DNA from: SLHU01 sp009929975
Lineage (GTDB): Bacteria; Bacillota; Clostridia; Saccharofermentanales; UBA5734
DNA length: 64,000 nt
NCBI GenBank assembly: GCA_040776905.1
Contig: JAXGZQ010000001.1
Coordinates: 1,054,001 to 1,118,000, forward strand
Reading direction: 5' to 3'
Shown here: positions 52,038 through 61,069 of the stretch, one piece after another
How the letters are laid out: each line of letters begins with the position of its first letter
Position numbering within the stretch: position 1 is the stretch's first letter
Translations under genes and position numbers: made by a program
Notes under the pieces: model-generated
What the model was told of the DNA's origin: nothing
The model's database searches: none
The model's input: the letters and a program-made list of their open reading frames with translations, nothing else

Positions 52038-54557
52038 ATGAAATATTACACGAAAGCATCATCAGATGATACCGAAACAACCCGCGAGAGGGAGCATCGT
52101 CAAATCGCTTTCAACGCCGCGGTTGAGGGCATCGTCCTGCTGGAGAACAACCATGACACGCTGCCGATCAGGCCCGGACCCGTCGCGCTCTTCGGCAGCG
52201 GTGCCTGCTTCACGATCAAAGGCGGCACCGGTTCCGGTGAGGTTAATGAGCGCGGCAGCGTGACCATCGCGGAAGGACTGGAGGCTGCCGGATTCACGAT
52301 CACAAGCCGGGACTGGCTTGATGATCACAAACGGCAGTATCATGAGAAACTGGCACAGTTCAAAAAGGAGCAGGCCAGAAAAAGCCGCACACTCTCGATC
52401 AAAAACCTCATGAACGCAATGGGCGAGTCCTTCCTGCCACCCTTCGGCCGTGACATCACAAAAGAGGATATCCGGAAAAGCTCAACCGATACCGCGATCT
52501 ATGTGATCGCGCGCCAGGCCGGCGAAGGAATGGACCGGCGGATCGAAAAGGGAGAGAACGCGCCCGCCGCGGAAGAAATCGCTCACCTCAAACAACTGAC
52601 CGAGCGCTATCGCAAGACGATTGTTATCATCAATACCGGCAGCTCACTCGATCTGTCGGCACTCGATGCTATCAAGGGCATCGGCGCGCTGGTCTATTTC
52701 TGCCAGCAGGGAATGGAAGGCGGCAACGCCCTGGCCGCCGTTTTGTCCGGCCGGGTCAGTCCGTCGGGTCGTCTGACCGCGACCTGGCCGATCAAATATG
52801 AGGACATTCCCTATGCCATGGACTACAGTTATTTGAACTGCAATCGTTCTGACGAAGATTACCGTGAAGGCCTCTATGTCGGCTATCGCTACTTTGACAG
52901 TTTCCGGGTTCAGCCGCGTTACTGTTTCGGTCATGGGCTCAACTATACCCGCACTGACATTCGACTGACCGGAGCCGCCAATCAAGGTAGCCACGTGACT
53001 CTGGAGGTTGAAGTGGCAAACCTGGGCGATCGCAGCGCGAAAGAAGTTGTTCAGGTCTATGTGTCCTGTCCGGCGGATAAACGGCACCGGGAAGCGCAGC
53101 AGCTGGCGGCTTATGGCAAAACTGCCGAACTGGTGCCCGGTGGGCTTGAGACGCTGGAGATCCGCTTCGATCTGTGTGATCTGGCCGCCTATGATGAAAG
53201 CGAATCAGCCTTTGTCCTGGATCCGGGCGATTATATCATCCATATCGGTCATTCCTCGAGACGGAATCGACCGGCCGCATTGATTCATCTGGACCAGACA
53301 TCGGTGGTTTCCAGACACAAACCGGTTCTGCCGCTCAACCGTCATTTCGAAGAACTGAAGTCTGAGCGTCGGCGGCCATCCTCCGGCAGCGAACAAACAG
53401 AAGGTCAGCAACAAGACGGCGATAACGATCTGATCCGACTGCAGCTGAGGAACAACGAGATTCGGACCGTTGAGCCTCGTTATGAATTACCGGTGATGGA
53501 TCCTGATCCGCGGGTTGACGCGCTCATGAACCGGCTGACCGTCAGGGATATGATCGATGTCGTTGTTGGAGCCGGCATGTTCATCAACAAAAATCGTATC
53601 GATGTCCCCGGGTCGGTCGGCAACACGACATCCAAGCTCTACAGGAAAGGCCTGATCAATGTCGCGTTCTGTGACGGACCGGCCGGTCTGCGTCTGGTGC
53701 GTGAGGCCGGGGTCCTGAAAGCCGGCAATACGAAACCGTATGCCCTGCCGCTGTCATTTTTTGAGTCTCTTCCCAAATGGGTCAGACGGCTGATCACAGC
53801 GAATCGAAATAAAACGAAGCCGGTCTATCAGTTCACGACCGCGTTTCCCGTCGGAACGGCACTGGCCCAGAGCTGGAACACCGCTCTGCTTGAGCGTGTC
53901 GGGCAGGCCGTTGGTCGGGAAATGAAAGAATACGGTGTGACATTCTGGCTGGCACCGGCACTCAATATCCAGCGCAACCCGCTCTGCGGACGCAATTTCG
54001 AATATTTCTCCGAGGATCCTCTGCTCAGCGGCAAGAGTGCTGCCGCCCTCGTCCGCGGTGTCCAGTCGCATGGCGGGCTCTATGCGACGATCAAGCATTT
54101 TCTTTGCAATAACCAGGAGGATAACCGCAACCAAGTCTCCAGCAATGTCCATGAACGCACATTGCGGGAGATTTATCTCAAAGGATTTCGTATCGCCGTT
54201 CGGGAAGGCGGGGCCGCGGCTGTCATGACCAGCTATAACCGTATCAACGGGATCTATGCCCCCGAATCACATGATGCCTGTACAACGATTCTGCGGGATG
54301 AATGGGGGTTTTCGGGTGTCGTCATGACCGACTGGATGTCGACCGGCAGGGGCCGGGCGTCCGCTGCCAAAGCGATTTCAGCCGGGAATGATCTGATCAT
54401 GGCCGGTCTGCCGTCTGACAAGAACATAATTCGGAAAGCCCTTCGCCGCGGCGATTTGACGATCGTTGCCCTCAGGCGCAGCTGCGCCCGGGTTGTCCGC
54501 TCCATTCTCAGCAGTCAGATTGCCCGTGAGGTCTCCCTCGACCAGTTTGAACGTTGA
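52038..54557 (+). CDS. glycoside hydrolase family 3 with swapped domain order
   Basis: An 839-residue GH3 enzyme in which the C-terminal GH3 domain comes first (GIVLLENNHDTLPI and VALFGSG at about residues 30-60, to about 290), then an Fn3-like domain (EVVQVYVSCPAD, about 335-410), a poorly conserved hydrophilic linker with Glu/Gln (about 440-480), and last the (beta/alpha)8 barrel (about 490-830). The nucleophile is the Asp in GFSGVVMTDWMS (about 765). Domain-swapped GH3 beta-glucosidases are known from ruminal Firmicutes. Actual sugar specificity cannot be read. No signal peptide. The carboxylesterase gene follows 50 bases later, likely one operon. Confidence 0.92.
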   Translation: MKYYTKASSDDTETTREREHRQIAFNAAVEGIVLLENNHDTLPIRPGPVALFGSGACFTIKGGTGSGEVNERGSVTIAEGLEAAGFTITSRDWLDDHKRQYHEKLAQFKKEQARKSRTLSIKNLMNAMGESFLPPFGRDITKEDIRKSSTDTAIYVIARQAGEGMDRRIEKGENAPAAEEIAHLKQLTERYRKTIVIINTGSSLDLSALDAIKGIGALVYFCQQGMEGGNALAAVLSGRVSPSGRLTATWPIKYEDIPYAMDYSYLNCNRSDEDYREGLYVGYRYFDSFRVQPRYCFGHGLNYTRTDIRLTGAANQGSHVTLEVEVANLGDRSAKEVVQVYVSCPADKRHREAQQLAAYGKTAELVPGGLETLEIRFDLCDLAAYDESESAFVLDPGDYIIHIGHSSRRNRPAALIHLDQTSVVSRHKPVLPLNRHFEELKSERRRPSSGSEQTEGQQQDGDNDLIRLQLRNNEIRTVEPRYELPVMDPDPRVDALMNRLTVRDMIDVVVGAGMFINKNRIDVPGSVGNTTSKLYRKGLINVAFCDGPAGLRLVREAGVLKAGNTKPYALPLSFFESLPKWVRRLITANRNKTKPVYQFTTAFPVGTALAQSWNTALLERVGQAVGREMKEYGVTFWLAPALNIQRNPLCGRNFEYFSEDPLLSGKSAAALVRGVQSHGGLYATIKHFLCNNQEDNRNQVSSNVHERTLREIYLKGFRIAVREGGAAAVMTSYNRINGIYAPESHDACTTILRDEWGFSGVVMTDWMSTGRGRASAAKAISAGNDLIMAGLPSDKNIIRKALRRGDLTIVALRRSCARVVRSILSSQIAREVSLDQFER

Positions 54558-54607
54558 AGCGATATAATAAAATATAGGAATATAAACAGGATGAGGAGGA
54601 TGGTTCC

Positions 54608-56200
54608 ATGTTCATTAAAAAGCTGACACGACAGGTCATCCATACGTATGACAAACCAATCGTTGAAACAAAAGCCGGAAAGCTTCGCGGTCTGATCGCG
54701 GAGGGCACTTACATTTTCCGCGGCGTGACCTATGCCACGGCAAAGCGATTTCATATGCCGGAACCGGTTGAACCCTGGGAGGGTGTGCGCGACGCAACCG
54801 TCTACGGATTCGTCTGCCCCGAGCTCACCCGCGGCGGCATCAGCGGTGATTATGTCGTCCGCCATGTCTTCTATCCACAGGATGAAGATTGTCTTTCGCT
54901 GAACATATGGACGCAGCAGATCGACCGGGACGCGAAAAAGCCGGTCCTCTTCTGGCTGCACGGAGGCGGCTTCACCGCCGGTTCAAGCATTGAACATTAT
55001 GCGTATGATGGTGAGGAAATGAGCCAATTCGGTGATGTCGTCGTCGTATCCATCAACCATCGTCTGAACGTGCTGGGATATCTTGATCTGTCAGCCTACG
55101 GTGAACAATACCGGTATACCGGCAATCTGGGGCAGGCTGATATCGTCGCTGCTCTGGAGTGGGTCAGGGACAACATCGCAGGCTTCGGCGGTGATCCTGA
55201 CAATGTCACCATCTTCGGGCAGTCCGGCGGCGGCGGAAAAGTCACAACACTCATGCAGATGCCGGCCGCGGACGGACTTTATCATCGCGCAATCGTCATG
55301 AGCGGCGTCATGGGGGGACGGAAAAATCAGGACAAAATGGTCCCGCAGAAACAAGTGGCGCAAAAAGTCACCAAACGGGTGCTGCGATACGCCGGGATAA
55401 CAGCCGGACAAATCGAGACAATCGAAACCATTCCCTACCATGATCTTGCCCAGGCGACGAACAGAGCCGTGGCGGAAATCGCCGAAGAAACCGGCATGCG
55501 CATGGGATTCGGTCCGGTGCCCGATGGCCGGTATTATGTCGGCAGCCCTTTTGACGTGGGTTTCCGCCCGGAAACAAATCATATCCCGCTGATGGTGGGT
55601 TCCGTTATCTCCGAGTTTTCGAGCAGGATCGAGGATGAGCGCGCGACAGGCAGCAAATACGACTGGTCCGAAGCGCTGAAAGTCGATCTGATCCGCAAAA
55701 AATTCAAAGAAAACACGGATCGTGTTATCAGCGAATACCGCACAGCCTATCCGGGACGCAATATCGCTGATCTGCTGTTTATGGACGCGCTGGTTAGAAA
55801 AGCCAGCCTCGAGTTCACAAGCCTGCGGGCCGAAAGCAGCCAGGCCAAGACCTTCAACTACCTTTACTGCCTGGAAATGCCATTCAATGAAGGCACGATT
55901 CCCGGCCATAACTGCGACATCCCCTATGTCTTCCATAACGCACAGTACCTTGAGGCTTTTTATATTCCTGATGTCACAGAAAAAATGCAGGATATGATCT
56001 GCGGCGCGTTCATCAATTTCGCCAGAAGCGGCGATCCCAACGGTGATGGGATCCCGGATTGGCAAACCGTTTCTCCAGACAACGGGGCCACGATGCTGTT
56101 CGATACCGAGTCAAAATGCGTCCTGGGACACGACAGAAAGCTTGTAACCATGCTGCCTGCCGAGTTCCCCAACTTTGCTGCGCCTGCGAAAAAATCATAA
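54608..56200 (+). CDS. carboxylesterase type B
   Basis: A 530-residue esterase. GRLRGL-like start (KAGKLRGLIAEGTYIFRGVTYA), EDCLSLNIWT, oxyanion HGGGFTAGSS near residue 117, nucleophile FGQSGGGGKV (Ser about 206), and the His in HNCDIPYVF (about 433). No secretion signal. A GAGGAGG ribosome site lies eight bases before the ATG. Ester of sugar, lipid or phenolic origin may be the substrate; the GH3 neighbour suggests plant or glycan esters. Confidence 0.9.
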   Translation: MFIKKLTRQVIHTYDKPIVETKAGKLRGLIAEGTYIFRGVTYATAKRFHMPEPVEPWEGVRDATVYGFVCPELTRGGISGDYVVRHVFYPQDEDCLSLNIWTQQIDRDAKKPVLFWLHGGGFTAGSSIEHYAYDGEEMSQFGDVVVVSINHRLNVLGYLDLSAYGEQYRYTGNLGQADIVAALEWVRDNIAGFGGDPDNVTIFGQSGGGGKVTTLMQMPAADGLYHRAIVMSGVMGGRKNQDKMVPQKQVAQKVTKRVLRYAGITAGQIETIETIPYHDLAQATNRAVAEIAEETGMRMGFGPVPDGRYYVGSPFDVGFRPETNHIPLMVGSVISEFSSRIEDERATGSKYDWSEALKVDLIRKKFKENTDRVISEYRTAYPGRNIADLLFMDALVRKASLEFTSLRAESSQAKTFNYLYCLEMPFNEGTIPGHNCDIPYVFHNAQYLEAFYIPDVTEKMQDMICGAFINFARSGDPNGDGIPDWQTVSPDNGATMLFDTESKCVLGHDRKLVTMLPAEFPNFAAPAKKS

Positions 56201-56247
56201 ATCGATAAACAAGAATCTGCGAACATGAATGGATGAGGCAAGAAAAA

Positions 56248-56457
56248 ATGAAGATACCATTCCCGGTTAAAGAATCCGTCATCGCAAGAACCAGTGTGCG
56301 CAATTACAGCGATCAGGTCATCTCTGCGGAAGAACAACAAGCGCTCGAAGCGTTCATCAGCGACCTGGATAATCCATTTGCCAGACAGGTCAGTTTCCAT
56401 TTCCTCGACCAGACGGACGTGCAGGGCCGTGAGACGCTCGGCACCTATGGTGTAATT
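56248..56457 (+). pseudogene. nitroreductase-family N-terminal fragment
   Basis: About 70 residues, MKIPFPVKESVIARTSVRNY to GRETLGTYGVI, match the start of TM1586-type nitroreductases (RTSVRxY flavin motif). At 56457 the homology stops and the frame runs into sequence that is the complement of a GH42 gene. The rest of the enzyme (about 170 residues) is missing, so this is a truncated remnant after rearrangement. Confidence 0.75.
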
Positions 56458-57000
56458 CCACTCTTTGAGGATCATGCCGACATTGTCTTTGTGGAACTGC
56501 TCGTAGTCAACCATGGGCATGACGCTGGCCCACAACCAGTGGGTGAAACGGATCTGCGACCAGTCATAATAGGTGTGATCCCATATGTCATTGAGGGCAT
56601 CAATCGTTTTATACTTCGCTTTCAGCCACGTCCTGAACCGCCGCAGCGTATGGATGTCATAGGATGTGAACATGGTTTCATTCCATATGTCATAACCATA
56701 CAGCGCAGGATAATCCTTGTAGCTGCGCACGATGTCCGTAAACTGTTTTTCGATCAGATCCTTCATCTCTGGATGGTTATAATTGAGGTATCCGTACGCC
56801 ATACCCTGCCGGTCGATGGTGCCATCGGCTTTGACACAGTAGTAGTCATCTTTCATGACAAAATCAGGCGCATATTCCAGAGAGGTCAGCTGCCCGGCCA
56901 GCTCCATGATGATTTTCATACCGATCTCATCCGCATATGTCAGGATCTGATGACCGGTGTTGTATCCGGCGATCCACACCTGAAAAGGCCACGTTCATCG
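56457..57000 (-). pseudogene. GH42 beta-galactosidase fragment
   Basis: On the minus strand about 180 residues match the middle of a GH42 enzyme: LTYADEIGMKIIMELAG, AYGYLNYNHPEM, YDIWNETMFTSYD with the acid/base Glu, LNDIWDHTYYDWSQI and MVDYEQFHKDN. The frame then enters the complement of the nitroreductase piece at 56457. Both ends are cut: no start or nucleophile half is present. It is a remnant joined to an unrelated fragment. Confidence 0.78.
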
Positions 57001-57003
57001 GCG

Positions 57004-57687
57004 TTATGTGATTCCGTTGATCATCTCCATATAGGCTTCTTTCGCAATCATCGGGGTTTCAAGCCGATTGACGGTCGCTTCGGAAAGACAGTCCTTTTCC
57101 CGATATTCAATTCCTGCCTGAACGAAGGCCTCAACCAGCGGTCCGGTGACAGCGTCCGCTTCAGGTGCGTTCAATAAAGGCGCTTCCGACACAAACACCA
57201 TGGTCGGGTGGCCAAAACTGTTGTTGCACATGATGCGCAGCCCGTTATAGTTATTTTCCCAGTCGGGGAATCCGCAGCCGCTGATGACGATGGTCCTTTT
57301 TCCTGAGAAATCGACCAGGGGTACATGCTGAACGATTCCATCCACCTCAACCATTTTCATTTGAATTAAGGGAATGGTCCTGTCCAGGACGGCTTTCAGA
57401 TGTGACGGCATCGCATAGCAGTAAAGCGGAAAACTGTAGATGATGAGATCGGCCGCCGCGTATTGCTCAAGGATCGCGTTCTGATCATCTTGCTGAATAC
57501 ACTTTCCGTCCCCGTTCTGCCAGCACTTAAAGCAACCGAGGCAGGGCTTGATCTGCTTCTTGATGACATCCACCACATCGATCTCATAGGCCCCCTCCCC
57601 GTTCAATCCCTGAAGAAACGCACGGGTCAGAACCATCGTATCGCTGACCGCTTTCGGGCTTCCGTTCAGTACCAATACTTTTTTCAT
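57004..57687 (-). CDS. flavodoxin-like NAD(P)H-dependent FMN reductase
   Basis: A 227-residue protein opening KKVLVLNGSPKAVSDT, the FMN phosphate loop, with CLGCFKCWQNGDGKC, a Cys-rich insertion typical of the anaerobic NADPH-dependent FMN reductase branch, and YSFPLYCYAMPSHLKAVLD. The ATG at 57687 has GAGGTG; the longer frame to 57732 is not supported. Its stop lies at the edge of the GH42 remnant, so the gene may once have had other neighbours. Divergent from GH125. Confidence 0.85.
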   Translation of the reverse strand: MKKVLVLNGSPKAVSDTMVLTRAFLQGLNGEGAYEIDVVDVIKKQIKPCLGCFKCWQNGDGKCIQQDDQNAILEQYAAADLIIYSFPLYCYAMPSHLKAVLDRTIPLIQMKMVEVDGIVQHVPLVDFSGKRTIVISGCGFPDWENNYNGLRIMCNNSFGHPTMVFVSEAPLLNAPEADAVTGPLVEAFVQAGIEYREKDCLSEATVNRLETPMIAKEAYMEMINGIT

Positions 57688-57760
57688 AGGCTGCCACCTC
57701 AAGCATCTGGTATCCTGGGTATTTCTGCTCAAAATTCGTCTAATCCTATTTTACACCAAA

Positions 57761-57785
57761 TAGCCGCTGGACTTAAAAGCGGCTA
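57761..57785. repeat. perfect inverted repeat between divergent genes, candidate operator
   Basis: TAGCCGCT (57761-57768) and AGCGGCTA (57778-57785) with a nine-base spacer, between the divergent flavoprotein and GH125 genes. Its right arm touches a -10-like TATACT (57784-57789). No T-run follows, so it is more likely a protein-binding site than a terminator. Confidence 0.4.
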
Positions 57786-57822
57786 TACTATGTACAGAGT
57801 ATAAATCATGGAGGACAATCAC

Positions 57823-59082
57823 ATGATGGACATTCCATTGGCTGTTAATGACTATATCCGGGGAATCACCGATCAGCTGTCTGATGAGAAACTGAAAACG
57901 ATGTTCCGCCAATGCTTTCTCAATACATTGGAAACCACCGTGCAGCAGGACGGAGACGACGTCTTCATCATCACCGGGGACATTCCGGCCATGTGGCTGC
58001 GGGATTCCAGCGCTCAGGTCCGGCAATACCTGCCGCTGGCGGCAGATTCGCTCGAAATCAGCGGACTCCTGGCCGGACTCATCCGACGTCAGATCAACTG
58101 CATCAACATTGACCCCTATGCGAACGCGTTTAACAAGGAAGCAAACGGACACTGCTATCACTTGGATAGAACCGAACGGAATCCGCAGGTATGGGAACGC
58201 AAATATGAGATTGATTCCCTGTGCTATCCGCTTCAGCTCGCTTGGCTGTACTGGAAAGCCACCGGCCGCACCGAGGTGTTCGACACCGCGTTTGTCGAGG
58301 CCGTCAACCGTATTCTGTCGCTGTGGACTACGGAGCAGACGCATCAGAACTCGCCCTATTATTTTGAGCGGGACGACTGCCCGCCCAGCGATACCCTGCC
58401 CAATGACGGCAAAGGCACGCCGGTCGGCGATACCGGTATGACCTGGTCAGGTTTCCGCCCAAGCGACGATGCCTGCCAGTACGGCTACCTGATTCCGGCC
58501 AATATGTTTGCTGTCGTTGTCCTGGGTTATCTGTCCGAAATCGCCCGCGATGTGCTAAGCAATGACGAGCTGGCCCGACAGGCTGACCACCTGGCCGCGC
58601 AAATCGACGAAGGCATCCAGACCCATGGCATCGTCCGTCATCCGGAATACGGCGACATCTATGCCTACGAAGTTGATGGCCTCGGCGGCGTCAACCTGAT
58701 GGACGACGCCAATGTTCCCAGCCTGCTGTCCATCCCCTACCTGGGCTACTGCAGCACAGATGATCCCATCTATCAAAATACCCGGCGGTTTATCCTCAGT
58801 GAGAGCAATCCATATTTTTACGCGGGATCCGCCGCTCAAGGCATCGGCAGTCCCCATACCCCCGAAGATTATATCTGGCATATCGCACTAGCTGTACAAG
58901 GTCTGACCAGCCGCGACCATGCGGAAAAGCAGGCCCTGCTGTCAACGATTGTCCGTACAGACGGCGGCACGGGATTCATGCATGAAGGCTTTCACAAGGA
59001 CGCCCCTGAGCAGTATACGAGACCGTGGTTTGCCTGGGCCAACTCGATCTTCTCACAGCTCGTTGTCGCAAGCCTGTCATAG
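57823..59082 (+). CDS. glycoside hydrolase family 125 (exo-alpha-1,6-mannosidase-like)
   Basis: A 419-residue GH125 enzyme. MWLRDSSAQVRQYLPLA near residue 56 is the hallmark with the catalytic acid Asp nearby; CINIDPYANAFNKE, WERKYEIDSLCYPLQLAWLYWK, TGMTWSGFRPSDDAC and GGTGFMHEGFHKD complete the barrel. GH125 enzymes release alpha-1,6-linked mannose from N-glycans. Start: ATG 57823 has GGAGG eight bases upstream, better than ATG 57808. No signal peptide. Terminated by the hairpin at 59108. Confidence 0.93.
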   Translation: MMDIPLAVNDYIRGITDQLSDEKLKTMFRQCFLNTLETTVQQDGDDVFIITGDIPAMWLRDSSAQVRQYLPLAADSLEISGLLAGLIRRQINCINIDPYANAFNKEANGHCYHLDRTERNPQVWERKYEIDSLCYPLQLAWLYWKATGRTEVFDTAFVEAVNRILSLWTTEQTHQNSPYYFERDDCPPSDTLPNDGKGTPVGDTGMTWSGFRPSDDACQYGYLIPANMFAVVVLGYLSEIARDVLSNDELARQADHLAAQIDEGIQTHGIVRHPEYGDIYAYEVDGLGGVNLMDDANVPSLLSIPYLGYCSTDDPIYQNTRRFILSESNPYFYAGSAAQGIGSPHTPEDYIWHIALAVQGLTSRDHAEKQALLSTIVRTDGGTGFMHEGFHKDAPEQYTRPWFAWANSIFSQLVVASLS

Positions 59083-59107
59083 ACCTGTCATCAAAATCAA
59101 CGAATAG

Positions 59108-59148
59108 AAAGGACCTGCAGCCTTTAACCAGTGGGCTGCAGGCCCTTT
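59108..59148. terminator. rho-independent terminator
   Basis: AAAGG-CCTGCAGCC pairs with GGCTGCAGG-CCTTT through a 14-pair stem with one mismatch, loop of 11, then TTTTGTCTT on the plus strand. It ends the GH125 transcript and may also serve the convergent Gfo/Idh gene (59191). Confidence 0.88.
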
Positions 59149-59190
59149 TGTCTTATTGTGTGATGACATTTTCATCTCTGGCGTGGATGG

Positions 59191-60279
59191 TCAGGGCATC
59201 CAGGGCATTTGTTCGGAGCGGATGGGTTTAAACGGATTCCGCCCGGCCTCGATGAACAGGCGTGTGATGTACGTGTCCTGCATGGCGGAGGCGAACGAAT
59301 ACGGGGCTTCTCCTGTTTCCAGATAACGTTTCATGTTAAGCATCATATGTGTGACACCAAGGTTGGAGCCGACGCCCTTCGCCAGCAGGGTATTCTCGTA
59401 GAGCACCTTATCATCAACCGTGATGTTGATGAGTTTGCCATCGGCGGTTTTATTGCTGATGAAACGGGACTGCCTGGGGCTGTTGTTCTGATCCAGATAC
59501 CAGATCTCGTCATCCTTGATCTCACCCTTCGAACCCTGCACCATGAAGTAGCGGGATCGGATCGCGGACCAGTACTGCGCGATGGCGAAATCATAAATGC
59601 CCGTCTTGCCATTATCAAAGTTGAGCAGCAGGTGGAAACGCTCCACTTTCTGGGTACGGCCATCAGTGATGGCACTGCCGTCTTTGTCCTGCGTCAGGGT
59701 GAGATCCATATCCATACGTTTGCCGATGACGGTGAGCGGGGTGTACTGGGCATCAAGCAGCAGGCGCATCACGCTGATGGCGTGATACTCATGCGTGTTG
59801 GAGACCGTCACGGTCTGGACATCACCAAGGTATCCCCGTGCCGCGGCTTCCAGTTTGGCCGCGAAATCAGGCTCGGCGAAATAATTCTCAGCCACAAGCA
59901 TTTTCACATTCTTCTGCTGGACCAGATTCCAGAGATCGACGCACTGCTGAACAGACTCCGCCGGCGGCGTCTCCGCCAGCACAGGGATACCGTCGTTGAT
60001 CAGGTCCACGGCGACCTCATACACGCCGGGGACGCCTTTTTCCGGATCGCCCCGATTAACCGCGTCCACCACAAAATCGGGTTTAGCGCTCTTGAACTCG
60101 TCCATCGAGGTTGTGACGGGAATGCCCCATTGCTGCTCGAACCGCGCCTTCTTTTCCTCACTGCGTACACGCATGCTGACAATCTCAAACTCGTCAGGCA
60201 GATCTTTTGCTGCCTGCAGATACAGGGTGGACCGCCACCCGGAACCGATAACGCCGACTCTTGTCTTTGCCATATCCAT
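59191..60279 (-). CDS. Gfo/Idh/MocA-family oxidoreductase
   Basis: A 362-residue dehydrogenase. RVGVIGSGWRSTLYLQAAKD is the Rossmann loop; AETPPAESVQQ replaces the classical EKP, so the catalytic lysine is lost and activity may differ. HEYHAISVMRLLL and ITRLFIEAGRNPFKPI are later blocks. It is a single gene between GH125 and the ABC transporter, so a glycan-oxidising role is plausible. The ATG at 60279 or 60273 may be used. Confidence 0.85.
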   Translation of the reverse strand: MDMAKTRVGVIGSGWRSTLYLQAAKDLPDEFEIVSMRVRSEEKKARFEQQWGIPVTTSMDEFKSAKPDFVVDAVNRGDPEKGVPGVYEVAVDLINDGIPVLAETPPAESVQQCVDLWNLVQQKNVKMLVAENYFAEPDFAAKLEAAARGYLGDVQTVTVSNTHEYHAISVMRLLLDAQYTPLTVIGKRMDMDLTLTQDKDGSAITDGRTQKVERFHLLLNFDNGKTGIYDFAIAQYWSAIRSRYFMVQGSKGEIKDDEIWYLDQNNSPRQSRFISNKTADGKLINITVDDKVLYENTLLAKGVGSNLGVTHMMLNMKRYLETGEAPYSFASAMQDTYITRLFIEAGRNPFKPIRSEQMPWMP

Positions 60280-60386
60280 ATCCTCCTGATGATCATAGTT
60301 CCTGAATCTATTCTATTCCTTTGCATCGTCAAGTGCCAATCACACGATTCATCCGGACCTTCAAAAGTCGTCTCACATGGGTGTTT

Positions 60387-61061
60387 TCATCCCTGATCTT
60401 CGATCAGAACACCGTCGCGCATCTGGAAGGTGACATCCATCATATCCAACACACCCATATCATGTGTCACAACCACGATGCAATAGCCGCGATCATGGAC
60501 AAGACGGCCGAGCAGAGCGATGATGTTGCGAGACGTTGTGCTGTCGAGGTTGCCCGTCGGCTCATCCGCGAGAATCAGGTTGGTCTCCATCGCCAGTGCT
60601 CTCGCGATGGCAACACGCTGCTGTTCACCCCCTGAGAGCATCGCCGGGAAACGGTTGAACACCGCATCGGGCAAGTCCACACTTCGGACATACTCTGCGG
60701 CACGCTTTTTGGCATCACGCGGACGGATACCGTGCAGTTCCATCGGATACATCACGTTCTCCAGCACGGTCAACAGAGGAAAGAGTCTGAAATTCTGGTA
60801 AATCATCGCGATGTTGTTGCGGCGGTACGCATCCAGATTGAGTGTGCGGGTGGAAACACCGCGGAACAGTACATCCCCCTCATCAGGAACATCCAGCCCG
60901 GCGATCAGCGAGAGCAGGGTGGATTTTCCGCTGCCGCTCTTGCCGACGATGGCATACATCGTGCCCTGCTCAAACTCGCAGCTGATCCCCTTGACCGCTT
61001 CCACCAGCTGGTATTGGCTGCGGTAGGCATAACGTACGGACTGAAGAGAGAGGATACTCAT
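60387..61061 (-). CDS. MacB/LolD-type ABC transporter ATP-binding protein
   Basis: A 224-residue ATPase with Walker A GKSGSGKST, signature LSGGEQQRVAIARAL, Walker B LILADEPTGNLDST and switch VVVTHDMGVL. The DEPTGNLD block is diagnostic of the MacB/FtsE group that pairs with FtsX-type permeases, used for mechanotransmission, antibiotic or peptide export. It follows the permease gene by 8 bases, one leftward operon. Confidence 0.93.
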   Translation of the reverse strand: MSILSLQSVRYAYRSQYQLVEAVKGISCEFEQGTMYAIVGKSGSGKSTLLSLIAGLDVPDEGDVLFRGVSTRTLNLDAYRRNNIAMIYQNFRLFPLLTVLENVMYPMELHGIRPRDAKKRAAEYVRSVDLPDAVFNRFPAMLSGGEQQRVAIARALAMETNLILADEPTGNLDSTTSRNIIALLGRLVHDRGYCIVVVTHDMGVLDMMDVTFQMRDGVLIEDQG

Positions 61062-61069
61062 AGGATCTC

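Noticed and set aside
55091..56065. A 324-codon minus-strand frame opposite the carboxylesterase
   Set aside because: Antisense shadow; the plus-strand esterase has its catalytic triad and ribosome site.
59209..60396. A 395-codon plus-strand frame opposite the Gfo/Idh gene
   Set aside because: Antisense shadow in a codon-biased GC-rich gene; no family features.
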